Source: Candidatus Woesearchaeota archaeon
Lineage (GTDB): Archaea > Nanobdellota > Nanobdellia > Woesearchaeales > GW2011-AR4
Assembly: GCA_016185815.1 (NCBI GenBank)
Contig: JACPMT010000051.1
Coordinates: 1-12,101 of the forward strand
Direction of reading: 5' to 3'
DNA: 12,101 nt
The notes under the pieces were generated by a model. That model had not been told where the DNA came from. It ran no database searches and saw only the letters and a program-made list of their open reading frames with translations. Numbering within the stretch: position 1 is the stretch's first letter; each line of letters begins with the position of its first letter. Both the position numbers and the translations under genes were made by a program. Positions 1 through 4,696 of the stretch are shown one piece after another.

Positions 1-2
1 AC

Positions 3-623
3 ATTGCATACAAAACGCCTGAAACTGATGTATTGGTATTTGCAATAACTGACAAAAAATCATTTACGCCTGAAAACCAGAATTATGTTTTTAATTTTGC
101 AGCAAAGCTTGGAAGGTCGGAGCTTAAGAAGCTGACTGATATGCAGAACAAAAGCGCTACAAACCCGACATTTTTGCCTTATACAATTTTTTCCGTTGAC
201 AAGAAAGCCCAGCTTGACATTGCTGAAGGCACCACAGTAAGCCTGAACAGCTCTGATGTAAGCTTTATCAGCGTCCAGCAAGCCTATCCCAGCGAAGTCA
301 CAACCAAAGACGTCCCTGTTTACAAGAAAAACAGCGAAGTAATGCAAAGGCAGGACATAAAATACGTGATTGACAATCCTGTGTATTCTTTTGAGCCTTC
401 CGGGATTTTATTCAACAAATTCCAAAAATTGACATTGTATTATGACAATGAGACAAAAGCTGAGCAAGGCGTAGGGATTTTAATGGGCAAGAAGGGCTTT
501 TGGGTTCCTATTGTTTCATTTGACGAGCCGCAATACAAAAGAGTTTTTTCAAACATTTTGGGCTTTACAGAGTTCACAGCAATTTATTGCTCTTCTCAGC
601 ACTTAAAGACAACCATTGCATAG
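3..623 (+). CDS. Surface protein with ZU5-like domain, C-terminal part (5' end outside window)
   Basis: The frame is open from the left edge, so this is the end of a longer gene; 206 residues are visible. The last 90 residues read like the ZU5-like domain of archaeal and bacterial surface proteins: VYSFEPSGILFNKFQKLTLYYD (given here in pieces as VYSFEPSGILF and KLTLYYD), then GFWVPIVSFD, then GFTEFTAIY, which matches the usual order 'PxGxxFxxPvxLTxxY ... Wxplp ... FsxFai'. That assignment comes from recalled family patterns, not a search. The protein probably acts outside the cell. It ends at TAG 621-623, but the same frame continues open for 189 codons into the next ORF, whose N-terminus is a membrane segment. 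The two may be one membrane-anchored protein broken or recoded at the TAG. No promoter is visible because the start lies outside the window. Confidence 0.6.
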   Translation: MAYKTPETDVLVFAITDKKSFTPENQNYVFNFAAKLGRSELKKLTDMQNKSATNPTFLPYTIFSVDKKAQLDIAEGTTVSLNSSDVSFISVQQAYPSEVTTKDVPVYKKNSEVMQRQDIKYVIDNPVYSFEPSGILFNKFQKLTLYYDNETKAEQGVGILMGKKGFWVPIVSFDEPQYKRVFSNILGFTEFTAIYCSSQHLKTTIA

Positions 624-659
624 CATTTCTTTGAGCCGAAAGCTACGTGTTATGTAAGT

Positions 660-1190
660 TTGGCGATAACGGTGATTGCGATTATAGTTGCAGTAGTGGC
701 TATTGTCGGTGTAATAGCAGCTTCTGTAGCTTCAGCAGGAGGTGCTGTGGGTGCCTCAACAGCAATAACTGCGGGATCAGGTGCTACAGGATTAACTGGG
801 TTGGTAGAGAGTATTGGTGCAAATATCTTGAATGGAATAGGCGCAATAACTGGAACTACTGTAACTGCCGCGGGATCTTCGCTTCTTGTTGGCTCTTTAG
901 CTATTACACTTTCAACAATATCCATAGCAGCGTCAATCCTCGGCGCAACAACAGACATATTCTACGGCGGTTCTCCAGACAATTGTGAATCTTTTTACCC
1001 GACTTGCGCTCAGACGATAACCATAGAGAAAGAGGAAAAAGACGGGACTGGAAAGTGCATTCCAGAGGGAAGCGCGCAGGCTGCAGCTGGACAACAGATG
1101 CTGGTTTGCGCTCAAGTGAAGAAATGCAATACAATCCAGAAGTACCTCTGCATGCCGTGCAGCGTGAAATGCACTGCAAGCTTCTACTGA
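660..1190 (+). CDS. Hydrophobic Ala/Gly-rich protein with Cys-rich C-terminus; possibly the 3' part of the preceding gene
   Basis: The ORF gives 176 residues from a TTG at 660, the only common start codon in frame after the TAG at 621-623. There is no Shine-Dalgarno sequence and no good TATA box before it, so an independent start is doubtful. Residues 1-27 form a strong membrane segment (AIIVAVVAIVGVIAASVA). Residues 28-95 are Ala/Gly/Ser/Thr-rich with a second hydrophobic stretch. The last 75 residues hold eight cysteines (DNC, PTC, GKC, LVC, KKC, LC, PC, VKC), suggesting disulfides or metal binding in an extracellular domain. The frame upstream to the TAG is open and codes for HFFEPKATCYVS without stops, which supports continuity with the upstream surface protein. 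Function is unknown. Alternatives are a separate small membrane protein or the 3' half of a nonsense-mutated gene. Confidence 0.5.
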   Translation: MAITVIAIIVAVVAIVGVIAASVASAGGAVGASTAITAGSGATGLTGLVESIGANILNGIGAITGTTVTAAGSSLLVGSLAITLSTISIAASILGATTDIFYGGSPDNCESFYPTCAQTITIEKEEKDGTGKCIPEGSAQAAAGQQMLVCAQVKKCNTIQKYLCMPCSVKCTASFY

Positions 1191-1191
1191 A

Positions 1192-1248
1192 TGTAGTGCC
1201 TAATTTTATTATTATGCCTCTTCATTAAATTATTTTTGTAGTGCCTAA
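1192..1248 (+). repeat. Two 12-nt direct repeats TGTAGTGCCTAA
   Basis: Exact copies of TGTAGTGCCTAA occur at 1192-1203 and 1237-1248, 45 nt apart, just after the stop codon at 1188-1190. There are only two copies, so this is not an array. They could be a local duplication or a protein-binding pair; no function can be assigned. Confidence 0.5.
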
Positions 1249-1392
1249 AATATTAGATTTTCCAGATGCTTGGCATTAAGCATTGCTTATCTTTGAGGGG
1301 CACCCATTATAACTTACTTTACATGTGTCTCATTTTGTTTGTAATAGAAAAGTTTAGCAAATGTTTCACAATATCAAATTAAAAAACACAAT

Positions 1393-1402
1393 ATTTAAAT
1401 AT
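1393..1402 (+). promoter_or_regulatory. TATA box TTTAAATATA
   Basis: An archaeal TATA-like element lies about 29 nt before the ATG at 1426, the spacing expected for a leaderless transcript. It is the same type as the boxes before valS, rfcL and the transporter in this window. Confidence 0.45.
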
Positions 1403-1425
1403 AACCTCGATATAAGCGCTTTCAG

Positions 1426-1497
1426 ATGGCAAACAACACATGGATGGGAAAGTGCATTCTGTATACATTTAGGCCTATCCACAAATTTGTGTGTTAG
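1426..1497 (+). CDS. Possible leaderless 23-residue microprotein
   Basis: A short ORF starts with MANNTWMGKC and ends KFVC before a TAG. Its support is positional only: the ATG sits about 29 nt downstream of a good TATA box. It shares a 13-nt stretch in the same reading frame (GGAAAGTGCATTC, coding GKCI) with the Cys-rich ORF at 1050-1062. A 12-nt perfect palindrome CACAAATTTGTG at 1480-1491 lies in its 3' half and could instead be an operator. It may be non-coding leader RNA. Confidence 0.2.
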   Translation: MANNTWMGKCILYTFRPIHKFVC

Positions 1498-1550
1498 TTG
1501 CCGATTTTAACCTTACTTTTTTTCTAAACAATTCGGAGGTGTTAAAATTG

Positions 1551-1652
1551 GTGCAAAAGACAAAACTAAACTCTGCGGAAAGCGAAAAAGTTGAAGAATT
1601 CCTTCAAAGCTTGGAAGTAGTTGATTTCAACAAACGCGGACTTGACAAATAA
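1551..1652 (+). CDS. Hypothetical 33-residue microprotein with strong SD
   Basis: A short acidic/basic ORF (VQKTKLNSAESEK... to ...NKRGLDK) follows a full archaeal Shine-Dalgarno sequence, GGAGGTG at 1535-1541. The GTG at 1551 lies 9 nt after it; a TTG at 1548 (6 nt after) is an equally possible start. The centre is a likely amphipathic helix (VEEFLQSLEVVDF). It resembles no family I know. It could be a real small protein, co-transcribed with the ORF at 1426, or the surviving head of a deleted gene. The good SD is the main reason to list it. Confidence 0.4.
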   Translation: MQKTKLNSAESEKVEEFLQSLEVVDFNKRGLDK

Positions 1653-1679
1653 TGGGAAAAGAATGAATAAACATAAAAA

Positions 1680-1688
1680 TTTAAATAT
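1680..1688 (+). promoter_or_regulatory. TATA box TTTAAATAT, promoter of the tRNA-Cys region
   Basis: This is the best TATA-like element upstream of tRNA-Cys. Its predicted transcription start, about 26 nt downstream, falls at 1708-1712, on the ATG at 1711. The transcript would therefore begin with the short Cys-rich ORF and then run through both copies of the tRNA acceptor strand. No closer TATA box is visible for the tRNA. Confidence 0.5.
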
Positions 1689-1710
1689 CAATTGGCTTAA
1701 TAGCCATGCC

Positions 1711-1752
1711 ATGATAAGGCAAGATTATTATAGGTGCTGTTATTGTTGCTAG
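1711..1752 (+). CDS. Possible Cys-rich leader peptide upstream of tRNA-Cys and cysS
   Basis: A 13-residue ORF, MIRQDYYRCCYCC, then TAG. Four of the last five codons are Cys (TGC TGT TAT TGT TGC). Its ATG lies where transcription from the TATA box at 1680-1688 should start, so it would be translated leaderless. Its place immediately before tRNA-Cys and cysS suggests a leader that senses Cys-tRNA supply, but this is inference. The same DNA in another frame (1718-1771) codes for a hydrophobic stretch GKIIIGAVIVASSISLY without a start codon, so the Cys codons could be a by-product of a decayed membrane-protein N-terminus. Confidence 0.25.
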   Translation: MIRQDYYRCCYCC

Positions 1753-1775
1753 TTCTATTTCATTGTATTAGTTAA

Positions 1776-1910
1776 GCGAGGGGCAAAGATGAAAGCGAGC
1801 ATGCTATTGCATGCAACTGTCCGCTTTGCGAGGGTTTTAGGTTGAAAGCGAGCGATAACTTCGTATCGCATCTCACAAAACCTCAAAGCCAAGCGGCTAA
1901 GGCGAGCGAT
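1776..1910 (+). repeat. Period-53 repeat containing two copies of the tRNA 5' acceptor strand
   Basis: GCGAGGG occurs at 1776-1782 and 1828-1834 (52 nt apart). TGAAAGCGAGC follows at 1790-1800 and 1843-1853 apart from its first base context (53 nt apart). The core GCGAGC recurs a third time in the tRNA body as GCGAGCGAT at 1902-1910, matching GCGAGCGAT at 1848-1856 (54 nt apart). The first two units each carry a hairpin straight after GCGAGC: GCATGC/GCATGC with loop TATT (1799-1814) and GCGATA/TATCGC with a 6-nt loop (1852-1869). The layout suggests tandem duplication of the 5' exon plus intron. Confidence 0.6.
1836..1886 (+). other. tRNA intron 1 (51 nt, position 8/9), BHB-like
   Basis: The splice sites were set by the need for U8-A9 between acceptor stem and D-arm. 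The fold agrees. The central helix is GAGG (1830-1833) with CCTC (1881-1884). The 5' bulge is GT^T (1834-1836) and the 3' bulge AA^A (1885-1887), each cut between bases 2 and 3. The outer pairs are G1888-C1829 and C1889-G1828. The inner stem is interrupted (TT, bulged AGG, TTG pairing with CAAAA at 1876-1880) and topped by the GCGATA/TATCGC hairpin. A competing pairing, AGGTT 1839-1843 with AACCT 1879-1883, makes the fold less certain than that of intron 2. Confidence 0.7.
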
Positions 1911-1931
1911 TCTCTGCAAAGAGAACTCGAT
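1909..1931 (+). other. tRNA intron 2 (23 nt, position 30/31), textbook BHB
   Basis: The inner stem TTCTCT (1910-1915)/AGAGAA (1920-1925) closes a GCAA loop. The 5' bulge is CG^A (1907-1909). The 4-bp central helix is CGAG (1903-1906) with CTCG (1926-1929). The 3' bulge is AT^G (1930-1932). Cutting between bases 2 and 3 of each bulge removes exactly 1909-1931 and completes the anticodon stem with G31-C39. The outer helix is short (G1902-C1933, G1901-U1934). The splice prediction from tRNA geometry and that from BHB rules coincide to the base. Confidence 0.9.
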
Positions 1932-1973
1932 GCTGCAACCCGCTTATTCAAGGGTTCGAGTCCCTTCCCTCGC

Positions 1974-1990
1974 TTTTTATTAAATAAAAA
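1974..1990 (+). promoter_or_regulatory. T-run after tRNA-Cys and TATA-like box for cysS
   Basis: A T-run at 1974-1978 directly after the tRNA could end its transcript, since archaeal termination relies on such U-tracts. It merges into TTATTAAATAAAAA (about 1977-1990), which is TATA-like and sits 36-49 nt before the cysS ATG. cysS could thus be read from its own start near 2010 or through the tRNA. Confidence 0.35.
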
Positions 1991-2025
1991 CAATTAAAAA
2001 CAAATTAGCATAAAATAGCTAAACA

Positions 2026-3445
2026 ATGGTGCTAAAACTATACAACACATTAACTAGAAAGAAGGAAGAATTTAAGCCAATTGGAAAAATTGTGGGCATG
2101 TATACCTGCGGGCCAAACAAGATTACAATGTAATTTTGGGCATTCCGTATACGACTTCGCTCACATCGGCAACTTCAGGGCTTATGTATGTAGTGACATT
2201 CTCAAAAGATACTTGAAATACTCAAGATACAAAGTAAAGCACGTGATGAACATCACGGATGTTGACGACAAGACGATAAGAGGCGCAAACAAGGAAGGGA
2301 TTTCTTTGAAGGAATTCACAAGAAGGTATGAAAAGGCATTTTTTGAAGACGTTGGCGCATTGAGCATTGACAAGGCTGATGTTTACCCAAGGGCTACAGA
2401 GCATATAAAAGAAATGGTTAGCATCATCAAGAAATTGTTAAAAAATAAAACAGCGTACAAAAGCGAAGACGGGATTTATTTTGATATTTCTAATTTTAAA
2501 GATTATGGCAGATTGTCGCATGCAAAATTGGAAGGTTTGGAAGCTGGCAAAAGGGTCAGGCAGGACCAGTATGAAAAGGAGCAGGCGCAGGATTTTGCTT
2601 TGTGGAAATCCTATGACAAAGAAGATGGCAATGTTGTCTGGAAAACAGAGATTGGCAATGGCAGGCCAGGATGGCATATTGAATGCTCTGCAATGTCTAT
2701 GAAATATTTAGGCAATCATTTTGACATCCATGCAGGCGGTGTTGACCTGATATTCCCCCATCAGGAGAATGAGATTGCGCAAAGCGAAGCATCAACTCAT
2801 AAAAAATTCGTCAACTGCTGGTTCCATAATGAGCACTTGCTTGTTGACGGGCACAAGATGTCAAAATCCCTTGGAAATTTTTACACTTTGAGGGATTTGT
2901 TGAGCAAATGTTACAACCCAAAGGCAATAAGGTACCTGCTTCTTTCAGCGCATTACAGGATGCAATTAAATTTCACAGAAGAGGCTGTCAAGGCTGCTGA
3001 GCATGCCGTGCAAAGATTAAGTGATTTTATGATCAAGTTAAAAGAAATCAAAAATAACATACAAAATAAACAGATTGACAAACTACTACAAAAAACAAAA
3101 AAAGAATTTGAGGAATCTATGGACGATGACTTGAACATTAGCATTGCTTTGTCCCATATTTTTGAATTTGTAAAAGAGATAAACGCATTACTGATGGAGA
3201 GCAAAATCGGGAAAAATAATGCTAAAAAAATGATAAAAACTATGATGGAATTTGACAAGGTTCTTGGAATTCTTGAGGAAAAAGAAGAAAAATTAAGTCT
3301 GGAATTAAGAAAACTGATTGATGAAAGGGAAAAAGCAAGAAAAGAAAAAGATTATTTGAAAGCAGACAAAATTAGGCAGCAATTGAAAGATAAAGGAATA
3401 ATCCTTGAGGATACGAAGGAAGGGGTTAGGTGGAAAAAAGTTTAA
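2026..3445 (+). CDS. cysS: Cysteinyl-tRNA synthetase, interrupted by a 28-nt BHB intron
   Basis: This class I synthetase charges tRNA-Cys with cysteine in the cytoplasm. The coding sequence is join(2026-2116, 2145-3445), 463 residues; E. coli CysRS has 461. The N-terminus MVLKLYNTLTRKKEEFKPIG is typical. Exon 1 alone reads YTCGP and then NKITM and a TAA at 2131-2133. Exon 2 resumes in another frame with VYDFAHIGNFRAYV. After splicing the junction is CCA-ACC-GTA, giving CGPTVYDFAHIGN, the family consensus. The signature HIGH is HIGN at 37-40 and KMSKS is at 268-272. The zinc ligands are Cys28, Cys211 (WHIECS), His236 and Glu240 (PHQENE), against Cys28, Cys209, His234 and Glu238 in E. coli. A TTG at 2081 could open exon 2's frame, but the product would lack Cys28 and the first beta strand. 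The gene follows tRNA-Cys by 51 nt. Its stop overlaps the end of a minus-strand ORF by a few bases. Confidence 0.95.
2117..2144 (+). other. 28-nt BHB intron in the cysS coding sequence
   Basis: The outer helix is TGCG (2107-2110) with CGTA (2146-2149), one pair being G-U. The 5' bulge is AA^A (2115-2117). The central helix is GCC (2112-2114) with GGC (2139-2141), plus a G2111/A2142 mismatch. The 3' bulge is TT^C (2143-2145). The inner helix has 9 pairs (2118-2126 with 2130-2138, one G-U) and a 3-nt AAT loop. Cutting between bases 2 and 3 of each bulge, the rule for archaeal tRNA-splicing endonuclease, removes 28 nt, which is not a multiple of three. It restores exactly the conserved Pro-Thr-Val-Tyr-Asp motif. 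Archaeal BHB introns in mRNA are known for a few genes, such as cbf5; I know of none in cysS. Confidence 0.9.
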
Positions 3446-3836
3446 TTTTGGAGGTTTGGTATTGACCTTACTTTGTCAAGCGCTTCTTCTATTGATGTTG
3501 ACGATAAATCCTTATATTTATAGACCGCTACAGCTATTAAGTAGCCTGTTGAAGAAGAGTTTGTAACTTCAATAATTTGCATTCGTCTATAATAAGTATT
3601 TCTGTTTACAAAACGTGTAGCAACTTCCCTTGCTACTCTTTCTCAAACCTGTCTCTTAATTGTGCAATCCTTGCTTCTGGGATTTTTAACCCGTAAAATA
3701 AATCAGAAATGTCATTATCAGCATGTCTGATTTTCCTTATACTGGCTGCTGGGTAAATACCATCAGCAAAGGCTCCGATAAGAAACCTAGTAATATGCAG
3801 ATTGTCATTAAATGTAGATTTTTGCCTGATGTTAGA
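3442..3836 (-). pseudogene. Decayed ORF of unknown function, start missing, one frameshift
   Basis: Read on the minus strand, a frame open from 3836 to 3633 codes for a protein-like stretch (NDNLHITRFLIGAFADG..., then IRHADNDISDLFYGLK, then IAQLRDRFEKE). It has no ATG, GTG or TTG before the conserved-looking part and is preceded by TAG at 3839-3837. At RFEKE it meets a TAG (3635-3633). The -1 frame continues without interruption as RVAREVATRFVNRNTYYRRM and on to RSIPNLQN, ending with TAA at 3444-3442. About 130 residues in all. The shift must lie between 3645 and 3633. It overlaps the end of cysS tail to tail. I recognise no family. It may be the former C-terminal part of the gene just upstream (3860-4630) or a separate gene in decay; one base error in the sequence is also possible. 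Confidence 0.45.
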
Positions 3837-3859
3837 CTACCCCAAAAACTAAATTGCAA

Positions 3860-4630
3860 CTATCGATGATAAACAGCAAATCCATGCACTTCAGTTCTTG
3901 AATAACCTTGGCTTACAATAAAAGCTGGAGCATTAGTTTTTCTTTGAATAGATTCTAAACGACTAACTATGTCATTTAGATTTCCGCCAGTAACAAGACA
4001 TACCTCTTTTCCAACTTGTACTGCAACATAATTCTTAAATTCATGAAATTTTTTAGCACCAACAAGCCCAAACAGAGCTTGTGCTCTTTCTGAACCATAT
4101 CTACCAATATAACGAGCAATCTCAATTAAGAGCCCTTGATCTTTTGGTGTTCTCTCAACTCCAAGTTTAAACATACCATATTGTATCCCAAGACGATAGG
4201 CAGTTCTTACTACAGCACCTCCATACTGTGACTCTCCGCTGAAACTACTCAAGAATTGATTTCGTGAACTATCATCAGGAAAACCAAATTCAGTGAGAAT
4301 TTCATTAGTGCGTTTTGCCCTTCTTACAACCATGTGATCATTTAATTCGCCACCAACTGGATCTTGGCGCGCTTTAAAATATGATTGGTATCCATCCCTT
4401 ATGCTAGTTGGATAGTCTTTTTTTTCTATTGGTTTTTTTCTTTTGGCTATACTATCTATTAATTTATCTCTTCTTTTACGCTGTTTATGTATCTTTCTTT
4501 TTAGTCCAAATTCAGATTTAACCACTAATCTTTCCACAATAGGAGGAACTTCTTCGATTTCCATACCATCTGTAGCTCCCATACCTTCTACTACTTGAGA
4601 TAAACGCTGGATTAGTGTCTTGTTAACCAC
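3860..4630 (-). CDS. Hypothetical basic protein, 256 residues
   Basis: The start is taken as the GTG at 4630-4628 because a strong Shine-Dalgarno sequence (GAGGGGGTG, 4646-4638) lies 7 nt upstream; a TTG at 4648 would place the SD inside the gene. Residues about 40-75 are very basic (KRKIHKQRKRRDK, AKRKKP), suggesting nucleic-acid contact. The rest looks globular and soluble, with AYRLGIQYGMFKLGVERTP, then ARYIGRYGSERAQALFGLVG, and a C-terminal FIVSQGYSRTEVHGFAVYHR. There is no signal peptide or membrane segment. I do not recognise the family. It has its own TATA box although it lies only 66 nt behind valS. Its TAG stop is followed by 40 further open codons in frame. The decayed ORF at 3442-3836 follows on the same strand. 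Confidence 0.7.
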   Translation of the reverse strand: MVNKTLIQRLSQVVEGMGATDGMEIEEVPPIVERLVVKSEFGLKRKIHKQRKRRDKLIDSIAKRKKPIEKKDYPTSIRDGYQSYFKARQDPVGGELNDHMVVRRAKRTNEILTEFGFPDDSSRNQFLSSFSGESQYGGAVVRTAYRLGIQYGMFKLGVERTPKDQGLLIEIARYIGRYGSERAQALFGLVGAKKFHEFKNYVAVQVGKEVCLVTGGNLNDIVSRLESIQRKTNAPAFIVSQGYSRTEVHGFAVYHR

Positions 4631-4676
4631 TCCGTTACACCCCCTCAAATAATTTTATATTAAACTTTTAGCTATC

Positions 4677-4686
4677 AATATTTAAA
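4677..4686 (-). promoter_or_regulatory. TATA box of the 256-residue hypothetical gene
   Basis: TTTAAATATT on the minus strand. A start about 26 nt downstream would fall near 4655, leaving a short leader with the SD at 4646-4638. It indicates separate transcription from valS. Confidence 0.5.
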
Positions 4687-4696
4687 TTTTATTATT

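Larger units (their letters stand above)
1191..1425. other. Intergenic stretch without a recognisable gene
   Basis: I see no coding signal here. It holds two copies of a 12-nt direct repeat (1192-1203 and 1237-1248), a small inverted repeat ATGCTT/AAGCAT (1266-1271 and 1278-1283, 6-nt loop), and near the end the TATA-like sequence annotated at 1393-1402. Confidence 0.5.
1828..1974 (+). tRNA. tRNA-Cys (anticodon GCA), interrupted by two introns
   Basis: Joining 1828-1835, 1887-1908 and 1932-1974 gives a canonical 73-nt tRNA. The acceptor stem is GCGAGGG/CCCTCGC and positions 8-9 are U8 and A9. The D-arm is 1888-1903 with G18G19. The anticodon stem AGCGG/CCGCT encloses the loop CTGCAAC with anticodon GCA at 1935-1937. 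A 5-nt variable loop gives the G15-C48 pair. The T-arm is AAGGG/TTCGAGT/CCCTT, and the discriminator U73 is typical of tRNA-Cys. CCA is not encoded. Both introns sit away from the usual 37/38 site, at 8/9 and 30/31, as seen in some archaea. The tRNA reads Cys codons and lies 51 nt upstream of cysS. A T-run follows at 1974-1978. The 5' end is taken at the second GCGAGGG because only that copy supplies U8 and a BHB-compatible fold. Confidence 0.9.

Noticed and set aside
1776..1782. First GCGAGGG as the true 5' end of tRNA-Cys
   Set aside because: It would put G, not U, at position 8, and the following bases do not form the inner helix needed beside GAGG/CCTC. The copy at 1828 satisfies both.
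1783..1834. Segment between the two GCGAGGG copies as a third tRNA intron
   Set aside because: The 4-nt partners required for a BHB central helix (CGAG with CGAG) do not pair, so there is no endonuclease substrate.
2081..3445. cysS starting at TTG 2081 without an intron
   Set aside because: The first 22 residues then resemble no CysRS and the zinc ligand Cys28 is lost, whereas the ATG at 2026 gives a typical N-terminus and a splice that restores the motif.
3613..3643. BHB intron at the frameshift of the decayed minus-strand ORF
   Set aside because: There is a 7-bp hairpin, but the bases flanking it cannot form the central helix, and no protein family is known to define the junction.
3760..3800. 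FLIGAFADG as a LAGLIDADG homing-endonuclease motif
   Set aside because: It is one residue short of the motif, occurs once, and the following sequence lacks the usual homing-endonuclease pattern.
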